Assembly (NCBI GenBank): GCA_945619025.1
Contig: CALZBJ010000004.1
Span: 62,001 to 126,000 of the forward strand
Source: CALZBJ01 sp945619025
Lineage (GTDB): Bacteria; Pseudomonadota; Gammaproteobacteria; Cardiobacteriales; Wohlfahrtiimonadaceae
Length of the DNA stretch: 64,000 bases
Reading direction: 5' to 3'
Shown: piece by piece, positions 49,234-58,128 of the stretch
How the letters are laid out: each line of letters begins with the position of its first letter
Position numbering within the stretch: position 1 is the stretch's first letter
Translations under genes and position numbers: made by a program
The notes under the pieces: model-generated
The model's input: only the letters and a program-made list of their open reading frames with translations
Told to the model about the DNA's origin: nothing
Database searches by the model: none

Positions 49234-50436
49234 ATGTTATTAGATTACGAAGTTGCCCTTAAAACATTGCTTGACGATATCGAGCTCACTTTAAAAACCG
49301 AAAAAGTCTCGTTACTTGAGGCATCAGGTCGCCGTTTAGCGGTGCCGGTGGTGGCGAAATACGATACGCCTTCCTTTGATAATAGTGCGATGGATGGCTA
49401 TGCGCTTTGTGATTCAACTGGCGAGTTGACCGAATTTCCAGTAGTTGGACGCATTATGGCGGGCGGTTCGGCCGATTTTGAATTAAACGAGGGTGAGGCG
49501 GCACGCATTTTTACCGGGGCTCCAACGCCAAAAGGCGCGACTACAGTGGTGATCCAAGAGCATACGGAAACCGAAATCGTGGGCGATCAAACGGTGGTAA
49601 AACTCACTAAACCCATCGCGATCGGCAAAAATATTCGTTATCAAGCCGAAGAGATTAAAGCGGGCGATGTGCTCTTTGAAAAAGATCATTATCTCGACCC
49701 TGCGGCCATTGCGCTTTGCGCCTCTCAAGGGGCGTTCGAGCTTGAGGTTTACTCAGCAGTGCGTACAACGATCTTTTCAACGGGCGATGAATTGTGCGAG
49801 CCGTGGGAGACTTTGGGAGCCAATCAGATTCACGATGCGAACCGTTACCAATTATTGTCGTGGCTGAAAAATGATTTTAATCCCCGTGATGGCGGCATTT
49901 TAAAAGATGAGTATGAGGCGCTGAAAGAACACCTATTAACGGCCTCAAAAGAGAACGATATTATTCTATTAAGCGGCGGCGCGTCCGTTGGGGAAGCGGA
50001 TTTTGTCAGTAAAGCGATCCGCGAGCTTGGTGAATTGATGGAGTGGCGTTTAGCCATTAAACCTGGTAAACCTTTTGGTTGGGGCAAAATTGGCGAGTGT
50101 TACATCTTTATGCTTCCCGGAAATCCGGTGTCAGCGTATGCAACCTTTTATGTCTTAGTCATGCCGGTATTGCGCAAAATTTTAGGCAAATCGCCCCGTC
50201 TTCCGCAAATGCGCGCTAAAATCGCCTTTACGAAAACTCGCATCGAACCGCGTCGTGAATTTTTACGTGGGACATACTATGTGGATGAAAATGGCGATTA
50301 CGCTGTGAAAGCGGTGGAATTTCAAGGCTCGGCAATGCTGAGCGGATTGAGTCATGCCAATTGCTTAATTGAGATGCTCCCGAATCAAGAGACCCGCGAA
50401 GGGGAGTGGGTGCGCATTTTCCCACTCGATAAATAA
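49234..50436 (+). CDS. moeA: Molybdopterin molybdenumtransferase MoeA
   Basis: 400 residues. NSAMDGYAL (about 51-59), FSTGDELCEPWETLGANQIHDANRY-type block near 184-208, SGGASVGEADF near 247-257 and FMLPGNPVSAYATFYV are MoeA landmarks. Inserts molybdate into adenylylated molybdopterin. Two bases after mobA; rsmG follows after 18 bases with its own ribosome binding site. Confidence 0.96.
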   Translation: MLLDYEVALKTLLDDIELTLKTEKVSLLEASGRRLAVPVVAKYDTPSFDNSAMDGYALCDSTGELTEFPVVGRIMAGGSADFELNEGEAARIFTGAPTPKGATTVVIQEHTETEIVGDQTVVKLTKPIAIGKNIRYQAEEIKAGDVLFEKDHYLDPAAIALCASQGAFELEVYSAVRTTIFSTGDELCEPWETLGANQIHDANRYQLLSWLKNDFNPRDGGILKDEYEALKEHLLTASKENDIILLSGGASVGEADFVSKAIRELGELMEWRLAIKPGKPFGWGKIGECYIFMLPGNPVSAYATFYVLVMPVLRKILGKSPRLPQMRAKIAFTKTRIEPRREFLRGTYYVDENGDYAVKAVEFQGSAMLSGLSHANCLIEMLPNQETREGEWVRIFPLDK

Positions 50437-50454
50437 TAGAGGAATCAAACCAAG

Positions 50455-51096
50455 ATGAGTGTTGATCAAACCCTAGTTAATAACGCGCTCGCGGAGCTTT
50501 CTTTTCCGGTGAGTGAGGCGGAAGCAGTATTATTAAAACGCTATCTAGATGGCATGCTGCTCTGGAATCGTGCTTATAATCTTACCGCGATTACCGATCC
50601 TGCGGAGATGGTGATTAAACATCTGCTCGATTCGCTTGTGCTTAAACCGCATTTAGAGGCGCGCCGTAAAGATGGGCGCTTTATCGATGTCGGTTCTGGC
50701 GCGGGACTTCCCGGAATTCCGCTCGCGATTGTGATGCCGGATGCTTCTTTTACTTTGTTAGATAGTAATAATAAACGCACGCGATTTATCACGCAGATGG
50801 TGATGGAGCTTGGCCTTAAAAACGTTGAGGTGATCCATTCGCGTGTGCAGGATTATACGCCCGAAACGAGGTTTGATCTTGTGCTCTCACGAGCGTTTGC
50901 AAGTGCGGCGGATTTTACCAATTGGTCGAGCCATCTGTTAGCTGAAAACGGCGCATTCGCCGCGATGAAAGGGCGCTTTGATGAGGCGGAATGGGGTGAG
51001 ATTGATCCGGCGTGGCAGTCGGAAGTGATCGCGCTTTCGGTGCCCAAATTAAATGAGGCACGTCATCTTGTGCTACTTTCTCGGCAAGACAGTTAG
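50455..51096 (+). CDS. rsmG: 16S rRNA (guanine527-N7) methyltransferase RsmG
   Basis: 213 residues. WNRAYNLTAITDPAEMVIKHLLDSL (N-terminal part, landmark) and the SAM-binding FIDVGSGAGLPGIPLAI (about 77-93) identify RsmG (GidB). It is normally directly downstream of mnmG (gidA); here the molybdenum cofactor gene moeA lies in that place. parA follows 63 bases later. Confidence 0.95.
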   Translation: MSVDQTLVNNALAELSFPVSEAEAVLLKRYLDGMLLWNRAYNLTAITDPAEMVIKHLLDSLVLKPHLEARRKDGRFIDVGSGAGLPGIPLAIVMPDASFTLLDSNNKRTRFITQMVMELGLKNVEVIHSRVQDYTPETRFDLVLSRAFASAADFTNWSSHLLAENGAFAAMKGRFDEAEWGEIDPAWQSEVIALSVPKLNEARHLVLLSRQDS

Positions 51097-51159
51097 ATGA
51101 TATTTGATATACTTTCATTTTGTTTCATCGATAATTAAATTGATAGTTGAAGGAAACGT

Positions 51160-51936
51160 GTGGCTACTATAATCGCAATTACCAACCAAAAAGGTGGGGT
51201 AGGGAAGACCACGACGGCGGTTAACCTGGCATCAACGCTCACAGAGAGCAAGATGCGTCCCAATGTGCTACTGATCGATCTTGATCCTCAAGGCAATGCC
51301 ACAATGGGGATTGGGGTGAATAAATATGAGCTGGAATATGGCATCGTCGATGTGCTCCTTGGGGAGGCGTCGCTTGCAGATGCGATTATCGATCTTGAAA
51401 AGCAAGGCTTGCGCTTAATGGGAGCAAACTCTGATCTAACCGGCGCTGAGGTGCTGTTAGCTCAAAAAGAGGAGGGCGCGTATACCTTAAAGCGGATGCT
51501 TGCTGCGATTGAATCGAACTTTGATTTTATCGTGCTCGATTGCCCGCCATCTTTGAATATGTTGACGATCAATGCGCTTACCGCCTCAAGCCATGTGATT
51601 ATTCCGGTGCAATGTGAATATTATGCGCTCGAAGGAATTACCTCATTAATGGAGACGATCGATACCGTTAAAGCGACGACCAATCCTGATCTTGCGATTA
51701 TGGGCGTGCTGCGGACGATGTATGATGGGCGAAATTCGCTCTCTGAGCAGGTCTCCGATGAGCTCGTTGCGCACTTTGAGAAACTTGTCTTTGAGACGAT
51801 TATTCCTCGCAACGTTCGCCTTGCCGAAGCGCCAAGTTACGGCGTTCCGATTACGGTTTATGATGATAAATCGAAAGGGGCAGAGGCTTATACAGAGCTC
51901 GCGCGTGAAGTCATTAAACGAAATAGAAGAGGGTAA
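51160..51936 (+). CDS. parA: Chromosome partitioning ATPase ParA/Soj
   Basis: 258 residues, GTG start with GAAGGAA 5-8 bases upstream. Deviant Walker A NQKGGVGKTTTAVNLA (about 8-23), LLIDLDPQGNATMG, FIVLDCPPSLNMLT, and TMYDGRNSLSEQV typical of chromosomal ParA. With ParB and parS sites it segregates the origin region. Confidence 0.97.
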   Translation: MATIIAITNQKGGVGKTTTAVNLASTLTESKMRPNVLLIDLDPQGNATMGIGVNKYELEYGIVDVLLGEASLADAIIDLEKQGLRLMGANSDLTGAEVLLAQKEEGAYTLKRMLAAIESNFDFIVLDCPPSLNMLTINALTASSHVIIPVQCEYYALEGITSLMETIDTVKATTNPDLAIMGVLRTMYDGRNSLSEQVSDELVAHFEKLVFETIIPRNVRLAEAPSYGVPITVYDDKSKGAEAYTELAREVIKRNRRG

Positions 51937-51940
51937 GAGC

Positions 51941-52825
51941 GTGAAGAAACGAGGATTAGGCCGTGGACTCGGCGTGTTATTAAGTCAAACCACTCCCCGT
52001 GAAGAAGCTGTCTCTACGGATGGTGCGGATGTTAAAAAGATTGCGATTGAACGCTTAACCCCCGGTGAATATCAGCCGCGTCGATACTTTGAAGAAGAAG
52101 CGCTCGAAGCCCTTGCCGATTCCATTAAGGCACAAGGGATTATTCAGCCGATTGTAGTGCGTCCGATTGAAGCGCGTAATGGCGCAACCTTTGAGATTTT
52201 AGCCGGTGAACGTCGCTGGCGCGCGTCGCAATTAGCGGGTCTAAAAGATGTGCCGGTGATTGTGCGTAAGATTAACGATCAAGAGGCGCTTGCGATCTCG
52301 CTCATTGAAAATATTCAGCGGGAAGATTTAAATCCCATTGAAACCTCGCTCGCGATTTCACGATTAGTGGCAGAATTTGAACTCACTCATCAAGAAGCAG
52401 GAGAGGTGATCGGCCGGTCACGCTCATCGATTAGTAATGCGCTTCGCCTACTAGAATTGACCGAGTATGTGCAATCGCTTTTGGCGGAGCGAAAACTTGA
52501 TATGGGACACGCGCGCGCGTTATTAACCCTATCGAAAAAAGAGCAAGATGCCGTTGCGAAATTAATTGTGGAAAAAGAGCTTACCGTTCGCGAGACAGAG
52601 CGTTTAGTGAAACAGCGTAAAGATCTTGCTAAGGGTGCGAAAGGATCGCCCGCGAAAGAGAAAGATGCGGATCTTATTTCGCTCGAACGAAGTTTAGGGG
52701 AGTATCTCGGGGCGCTCATTGAGATTAAAGAGCAGCGCCAAGGAAAGGGGCAGGTAGTGATTAAATATAACTCCCTTGATGAGCTCGATGGCATCCTCGA
52801 AAAGATTAAAAATCAAGCTAATTGA
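51941..52825 (+). CDS. parB: Chromosome partitioning CTPase/DNA-binding protein ParB
   Basis: 294 residues from GTG at 51941, four bases after the parA stop; RGLGRGLGVLL directly after the start is the classical ParB N terminus. The CTP-binding blocks PRRYFEEEALEALADSIK and GERRWRASQLAG, SLIENIQREDLNPIE, and the helix-turn-helix TBxxA-like HQEAGEVIGRSRSSISNALRL (landmark) follow. C-terminal dimerisation region KGQVVIKYNSLDELD. Confidence 0.97.
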   Translation: MKKRGLGRGLGVLLSQTTPREEAVSTDGADVKKIAIERLTPGEYQPRRYFEEEALEALADSIKAQGIIQPIVVRPIEARNGATFEILAGERRWRASQLAGLKDVPVIVRKINDQEALAISLIENIQREDLNPIETSLAISRLVAEFELTHQEAGEVIGRSRSSISNALRLLELTEYVQSLLAERKLDMGHARALLTLSKKEQDAVAKLIVEKELTVRETERLVKQRKDLAKGAKGSPAKEKDADLISLERSLGEYLGALIEIKEQRQGKGQVVIKYNSLDELDGILEKIKNQAN

Positions 52826-52853
52826 TTGTGGTGTAGTCTTTTTGGAATTTTAT

Positions 52854-52882
52854 TTGACCAAGGGATGGGCTACGTTTATAAT
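52854..52882 (+). promoter_or_regulatory. Sigma70 promoter of the atp operon
   Basis: -35 TTGACC (52854-52859, 5 of 6), 17-base spacer, perfect -10 TATAAT (52877-52882). Predicted start near 52889, about 24 bases before atpI. Confidence 0.88.
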
Positions 52883-52912
52883 CATGACTCAATTAAAGAG
52901 GGCGTTGAGTAA

Positions 52913-53251
52913 ATGATACCCAAAATAGTTGCATATCAAGCCATCGTGTTACTGGCATCAACCATTTTTGCCTATATAGCATTTGACGGCGTGGCAGCTA
53001 TATCGCTCTTATTGGCAGGGTTGTCATTGTTGATTCCGAATCTGTTTTTAGCGGTCAACATAGCTCTGACTAAATACAGTCAGCTCTTCTTTTGGTTAGG
53101 TGTTCTTCTAAATAAAGTTTTTATACTTGTCTTATTTTTCATAAGCATTAAAGTATTAGGGGAACCCAATTTAGGGGCGTTTTTAGTCGGGGTGATCCTG
53201 ATAACGCAAGTGCCGCTAGGGTACATACTATTTTCTTTTACAAAAAGATAG
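52913..53251 (+). CDS. atpI: ATP synthase subunit I
   Basis: 112 residues, four membrane helices (about 8-25, 28-48, 60-80, 86-107). The sequence is poorly conserved, as usual for AtpI, but SLLIPNLFLAVNIAL and its place before atpB identify it. It helps c-ring assembly or ion uptake and is not a structural subunit. Confidence 0.85.
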   Translation: MIPKIVAYQAIVLLASTIFAYIAFDGVAAISLLLAGLSLLIPNLFLAVNIALTKYSQLFFWLGVLLNKVFILVLFFISIKVLGEPNLGAFLVGVILITQVPLGYILFSFTKR

Positions 53252-53275
53252 ATTAACGAGTGTAGAGATAACAAT

Positions 53276-54094
53276 ATGGCAACAGAAAATCTGACCAATG
53301 CTGAGTATATTGCTCACCATCTGGTTAACTTAAACCAAACATTTGAAGAACAGACAGAGTTTGTTGATTTCTCTTTAATCAATCTCGATACCATTTTTTG
53401 GTCAGTCTTAGCAGGGATTGTTTGTGTTTTGTTTCTATGGAGAGCGTCGCGCAAAGCGACCGCAGGCGTTCCAACTCGTTTCCAAGCATTCGTAGAGATG
53501 CTCGTAGAATTTGCTGAAGGCCAATCAAAATCATTAGTGAATGGTCCTCAAGGGTATATAGCCCCTCTCGCATTAACCATTTTCTTATGGGTCATTGTGA
53601 TGAACTCACTTGACTTCATCCCCGTAGACCTTGTGCCAGCACTTCTTAATGTGTTCGGATTACAAGAGGCGATTCCTTACCACAAAATCCTTCCAACTGC
53701 AGACATTAACGGTGCACTTGGTATGTCACTTGCGGTATTAGCGCTTATGCTTTTCTATTCAGTGAAAGCGAAAAAAGCAGGGTTCATCAAAGAACTCTTC
53801 ACAGCGCCTTTTGGTCCATGGCTTGCACCGTTTAACTTCGTTCTTAACATTATCGAATATGTATCGAAAGCATTCTCACTAGGTATGCGACTTTTCGGTA
53901 ACATGTTTGCAGGTGAACTTCTTTTCTGCTTAATCGCGCTCTTAGGTGCAACTGGCGCATGGTGGGGAATTGGTTTACATTGGATAGCGGGATCTGCTTG
54001 GGCAATATTCCATATTTTAATTGTAATATTACAAGCATATATCTTCATGACTCTGACCTTAGTTTACCTTGGTCAGGCGCATGAGTCTCACTAA
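53276..54094 (+). CDS. atpB: ATP synthase F0 subunit a
   Basis: 272 residues. Six membrane helices; essential Arg205 in SLGMRLFGNMFAGELLF. Forms the proton half-channels next to the c-ring. The N terminus MATENLTNAEYIAHHLVNL matches gammaproteobacterial AtpB. Confidence 0.97.
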   Translation: MATENLTNAEYIAHHLVNLNQTFEEQTEFVDFSLINLDTIFWSVLAGIVCVLFLWRASRKATAGVPTRFQAFVEMLVEFAEGQSKSLVNGPQGYIAPLALTIFLWVIVMNSLDFIPVDLVPALLNVFGLQEAIPYHKILPTADINGALGMSLAVLALMLFYSVKAKKAGFIKELFTAPFGPWLAPFNFVLNIIEYVSKAFSLGMRLFGNMFAGELLFCLIALLGATGAWWGIGLHWIAGSAWAIFHILIVILQAYIFMTLTLVYLGQAHESH

Positions 54095-54100
54095 AGGTTT

Positions 54101-54120
54101 CAATCGTTTGATTGTTTTTT
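54101..54120 (+). other. Small hairpin with U6 between atpB and atpE
   Basis: CAATC (54101-54105), loop GTTT, GATTG (54110-54114), T6 (54115-54120). Five A/T-rich pairs only; at most a weak attenuator or an mRNA processing point. Confidence 0.35.
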
Positions 54121-54161
54121 CACTGTAAAGTAAGTTTTTTATTAATTAGGAGTTTTATATT

Positions 54162-54389
54162 ATGGGTTTAGTTGCAATTGCATGTGGAATTATCGTAGGT
54201 CTTGGTGCTATCGGTGCTGCACTCGGTATTTCAATGTTAGGTTCTAAATATATTGAAGCATCAGCAAGACAACCAGAAATCATGGATTCTTTATTACCTA
54301 AAGTATTCATCTTAGTTGGTCTTATCGATGCGGCATTCTTAATCGGTGTTGGTATCGCAGTATTCTTCGGTATGACTGTATTCGCGTAA
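54162..54389 (+). CDS. atpE: ATP synthase F0 subunit c
   Basis: 75 residues, two helices. Helix 1 has the glycine-rich GLGAIGAALGIS; the loop is ARQPE; the ion-binding carboxylate is Asp56 in VGLIDAAFLIG. The Asp and the absence of the Na+-binding Gln/Glu-Ser/Thr set indicate a proton-type ring. AGGAG (54148-54152) precedes the ATG by 9 bases in an AT-rich leader, suiting its high translation. Confidence 0.97.
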   Translation: MGLVAIACGIIVGLGAIGAALGISMLGSKYIEASARQPEIMDSLLPKVFILVGLIDAAFLIGVGIAVFFGMTVFA

Positions 54390-54459
54390 TAACGAATCGA
54401 GACATAATTTTTCAAGAAGAATATTTAGGTATTTGTGCAGACAGTAAAGGAATAATGTA

Positions 54460-54930
54460 ATGAATTTAAGTTCAACCTTGTTTGCCCAATTTGCCGTCTT
54501 CTTTACATTGGTTTGGGTGGTAATGAAATTCATTTGGCCACCCCTAATCAAAGCTTTAGATGAGAGACGCGCGAAAATCGCTGATGGTTTAAAAGCCGCA
54601 GAAGATAGCGTCGAGGCTAAAGCTAGAGCAGAATCAGATGCTCAAGTTGTAATGCAAGAGGCAAGATTGGAGGCTTCTAATTTAGTCGGTAAGGCGCAAT
54701 CAAGTGCGGAAAGTTTAGTCGCGAAGTCAAAAGAAGATGCACGACTCGCTGGCGAAAGAGAACTCGATGCGGCGCGTAACAAAATCGATGCTGAATTAGG
54801 TCAGATTAAAGAGAAGCTCAGAGAAGAAGTTGTAGCGTTAAGTATTCTCGGTGCAAGTAAGATCGTAGAGAAAGAAGTTGATAAGAACACACATGCTAAA
54901 CTTTTAGAAGATTTGGCGAATCAACTTTAA
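54460..54930 (+). CDS. atpF: ATP synthase F0 subunit b
   Basis: 156 residues. Membrane helix (about 5-27) followed by a long coiled coil; FIWPPLIKALDERRAKIADGL is the family block after the helix. Peripheral stalk. RBS AAAGGAA upstream. Confidence 0.96.
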   Translation: MNLSSTLFAQFAVFFTLVWVVMKFIWPPLIKALDERRAKIADGLKAAEDSVEAKARAESDAQVVMQEARLEASNLVGKAQSSAESLVAKSKEDARLAGERELDAARNKIDAELGQIKEKLREEVVALSILGASKIVEKEVDKNTHAKLLEDLANQL

Positions 54931-54941
54931 TCATTCAGATT

Positions 54942-54970
54942 ATGCTCTTTATATTTGTAAAGAGCATTTT
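54942..54970 (+). other. Hairpin in the atpF-atpH gap
   Basis: Perfect 10-base arms ATGCTCTTTA (54942-54951) and TAAAGAGCAT (54958-54967), 6-base loop, then TTT and GG. The short U-run makes it at best a partial terminator. It lies 12 bases after the atpF stop. Confidence 0.55.
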
Positions 54971-54997
54971 GGTAATTAAATTTAAGTTATAAATGAT

Positions 54998-55546
54998 ATG
55001 GCAGAACTAGTAACCGTAGCAAGACCTTATGCGAAGGCATTATTTGAGATCGCAAAAGAGACTCCAGTAAGTTCATCGAACTGGGATCTATTTTTACGTA
55101 CGTTAAAAGAATTAGTGCTTGATGAGAAGGTGAATAACTTCATAAAAGTGCCTGATTTGGTATCTCAACAGGTCGAAGATGTGTTGGTAGATTTAGTTGG
55201 GCACGCGCTCAAACGAGATCTCGTCCAAGAAGAGCGAAACTTCCTCAAACTAATATGTGAAGAGAAGCGCTACGATCTATTGCCATCTATTTATGACGAC
55301 TTTAACGAGCGCTTGCTAGCAGAGCAAAATATAATCCGTGCAACAATTGAAACGGCTTATGAGCTCACTAAAACGCAAGAAAAAATGTTTGTTGATGCGC
55401 TCAAAAGACGCTTCAATCAAGATGTTGAAATAACGGTAACCATTTCGCCTTCCTTAATAGGTGGTGCTATTTTAAAAATAGATGATTTAGTCATTGATGG
55501 TTCGATCTTGGGTCGTCTTAATAGCATGATCCGATCAATGAATTAA
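54998..55546 (+). CDS. atpH: ATP synthase F1 subunit delta
   Basis: 182 residues. VARPYAKALFEIAKE at the N terminus and GGAILKIDDLVIDGSILGRL at the C terminus are the delta/OSCP signatures. Connects stalk to F1. No Shine-Dalgarno sequence is visible in the AT-rich bases before ATG (54968-54997), unlike the other atp genes. Confidence 0.96.
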   Translation: MAELVTVARPYAKALFEIAKETPVSSSNWDLFLRTLKELVLDEKVNNFIKVPDLVSQQVEDVLVDLVGHALKRDLVQEERNFLKLICEEKRYDLLPSIYDDFNERLLAEQNIIRATIETAYELTKTQEKMFVDALKRRFNQDVEITVTISPSLIGGAILKIDDLVIDGSILGRLNSMIRSMN

Positions 55547-55577
55547 GTTTAACTTTATATAGAGGAAGATTTAAAAG

Positions 55578-57122
55578 ATGCAATTAAATCCATCTGAGAT
55601 CAGTGATCTCATTAAATCCAAGATAGAAGAATTTGAACTAAAGCCTGAAGAAAGAACCGAAGGTACAGTAGTAAGTCTTACTGATGGAATTGCTCAAGTT
55701 CACGGAATCAATTCTGTGATGCAAGGTGAGATGGTTGAACTTCCTAACGGCGTTAGCGGTTTAGCATTAAACCTCGAGCGTGATTCCGTTGGGGTAGTAC
55801 TCCTTGGAGATTATAACTCTGTGTCAGAAGGTGACACAGTTAGATGTACTGGCCGTATCATGGAAGTACCAATCGGACCTGAATTATTAGGTCGCGTCGT
55901 TGACGGATTAGGTAACCCCATCGATGGTAAAGGCGATTTAGGTACATCATTAACCGCTCCTATCGAAAAAGTTGCGCCAGGTGTTATCGAGCGTCAATCA
56001 GTTGATGAGCCATTACAAACCGGTTATATCTCAATTGACTCAATGGTTCCTGTTGGGCGTGGTCAGCGTGAGCTTATCATCGGTGACCGTCAAACGGGTA
56101 AAACAGCGCTTGCGATTGACACAATCATCAATCAAAAAGGCACTGGCGTAAAATGTATCTATGTTGCAATTGGTCAGAAAAACTCAACGATTGCCAACAT
56201 CGTAAATAAATTAGAAGAACACGGTGCAATGGATCACACCATCGTAGTTGCCGCAGGAGCATCAGACTCAGCAGCAATTCAGTACCTCTCTGCATACGCA
56301 GGTTGTACAATGGGTGAATACTTCCGCGACCGTGGTGAAGATGCGCTTATCATCTATGATGACCTCTCTAAACAAGCGGTTGCGTATCGTCAAATTTCAC
56401 TTCTTCTTCGTCGTCCTCCAGGTCGTGAAGCGTTCCCTGGTGATATTTTCTATCTCCACTCACGTCTTCTTGAGCGTGCAGCGCGCGTTAACGCAGACTA
56501 TGTTGAAGCGTTCACAAACGGCGAAGTAAAAGGTAAAACAGGTTCTTTAACTGCATTACCGATTATTGAAACACAAGCAGGCGACGTATCAGCATTCGTT
56601 CCTACTAACGTAATTTCGATTACTGACGGACAGATCTTCCTTGAAACTGACCTCTTTAACTCAGGTTTCAGACCAGCGATCAACGCAGGTATCTCGGTAT
56701 CGCGTGTTGGGGGTGCAGCGCAAACTCGTATCATGAGTAAGCTTGGCGGTGGTATCCGTTTAGCATTAGCTCAGTACCGCGAACTTGCAGCGTTCTCACA
56801 ATTCGCATCAGATCTTGACGAAGCAACTCGTAAGCAACTTGAACACGGTAAACGTGCGATGGAACTTATGAAACAAGCTCAATACCGTCCATACGCTGTA
56901 TCTGAAATGGCGATCTTACTTTACGCAATTGACCGTGAATACATGGACAATTTACCGATCGAAGAGATGGAAGCGTTCTGTAAAGGCCTTATTGCTGAAG
57001 CGAAAATTTCTGAGCCTGAATTTATGGCAGAAATTGATCAAACAGGTGCTTATAACGATGATGTCATTGCGAAATTAGACAAAATTGTTAGCAGTTTCAA
57101 AAAAGGTGAGAGCTGGAAATAG
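55578..57122 (+). CDS. atpA: ATP synthase F1 subunit alpha
   Basis: 514 residues. Non-catalytic nucleotide-binding subunit. Walker A GDRQTGKT (169-176); LIIYDDLSKQAVAYRQISLLLRRPPGREA-type block (landmark) near 265-293; TNVISITDGQIFLE. Codons are those of highly expressed genes (CGT, GGT, GAA). Confidence 0.98.
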   Translation: MQLNPSEISDLIKSKIEEFELKPEERTEGTVVSLTDGIAQVHGINSVMQGEMVELPNGVSGLALNLERDSVGVVLLGDYNSVSEGDTVRCTGRIMEVPIGPELLGRVVDGLGNPIDGKGDLGTSLTAPIEKVAPGVIERQSVDEPLQTGYISIDSMVPVGRGQRELIIGDRQTGKTALAIDTIINQKGTGVKCIYVAIGQKNSTIANIVNKLEEHGAMDHTIVVAAGASDSAAIQYLSAYAGCTMGEYFRDRGEDALIIYDDLSKQAVAYRQISLLLRRPPGREAFPGDIFYLHSRLLERAARVNADYVEAFTNGEVKGKTGSLTALPIIETQAGDVSAFVPTNVISITDGQIFLETDLFNSGFRPAINAGISVSRVGGAAQTRIMSKLGGGIRLALAQYRELAAFSQFASDLDEATRKQLEHGKRAMELMKQAQYRPYAVSEMAILLYAIDREYMDNLPIEEMEAFCKGLIAEAKISEPEFMAEIDQTGAYNDDVIAKLDKIVSSFKKGESWK

Positions 57123-57187
57123 AATCAAGCGTCATCACGCAATTGATGAAGTTTTCGGTTCATTTAAATAGTTAGGTAGGAAATTTA

Positions 57188-58084
57188 ATGTCTGCTGGAA
57201 AAGAAGTACGCAAAAAAATTAAAAGTATCGGCAACACTCAGAAAATCACGAGTGCAATGGAGATGGTTGCTGCAAGTAAAATGCGTAAAACTCAAGAGCA
57301 AATGCAACGCTCTCGTCCTTACGTTATGCAACTCCTTCGTTTAGCTTCCCATCTATCACAAGCGACCAAAGAAGAATACCAGCATGAGTATTTAACCCAG
57401 CGTGACGTAAAACGCGTTGGAATTATCGTGGTGAGCAGTGATCGTGGTCTGTGTGGCGGTTTAAATAATAACTTATTTAAAATCGTATCCGAGTCATTAG
57501 CTAAGTGGCAAAAAGAAGGCATTGAAGTTGATGTTGCTACCATTGGTAACAAAGCAACGACATTCTTTAACCGCTACGGTGGTAATGTGATTGCGTCTGA
57601 TAGTGTGTCAGACACACCAACTTCTGCAGAATTAATCGGTTTAACTACAACGATGTTAGATCGTTATCGCGATGGTGAAATCGATGAGTTACACGTGTTC
57701 TCGAACATTTTCGTTAACACGATGACTCAACAACCAGTGGGCACTAAATTACTACCTGTGGTCGCTGAAAGTCTTGAAGCTCATGAGAGCGTTGCTGAGC
57801 AAGAAGCGCTTAGTCAAACCATGAGCTGGGATTATGTGTATGACACTGCACCCGAAGCGTTAATCGAGTTAGTGCTAGATCGTTATATTGAGTATGTGAT
57901 CTACCAATCAGTGGTTGAGAACATTGCCTGTGAGATGGCAGCTCGTATGATTGCGATGAAAGCAGCGAGTGATAACGCAAGTGATCTTATTGATGAGTTA
58001 CAACTTGTATATAACAAGGCTCGTCAAGCGGCAATTACTCAAGAGATTTCTGAGATTGTCGGCGGTGCTGCGGCCATTAACTAA
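57188..58084 (+). CDS. atpG: ATP synthase F1 subunit gamma
   Basis: 298 residues. KEVRKKIKSIGNTQKITSAMEMVAASK at the N terminus (landmark) and ARMIAMKAASDNASDLI near the C terminus form the rotor shaft. VSSDRGLCGGLNNNLF is a further family signature. Confidence 0.98.
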   Translation: MSAGKEVRKKIKSIGNTQKITSAMEMVAASKMRKTQEQMQRSRPYVMQLLRLASHLSQATKEEYQHEYLTQRDVKRVGIIVVSSDRGLCGGLNNNLFKIVSESLAKWQKEGIEVDVATIGNKATTFFNRYGGNVIASDSVSDTPTSAELIGLTTTMLDRYRDGEIDELHVFSNIFVNTMTQQPVGTKLLPVVAESLEAHESVAEQEALSQTMSWDYVYDTAPEALIELVLDRYIEYVIYQSVVENIACEMAARMIAMKAASDNASDLIDELQLVYNKARQAAITQEISEIVGGAAAIN

Positions 58085-58128
58085 TTAAAAGTTAAAAGAT
58101 TTTGAATTAAACGAGGTTTAAAGAGAGT

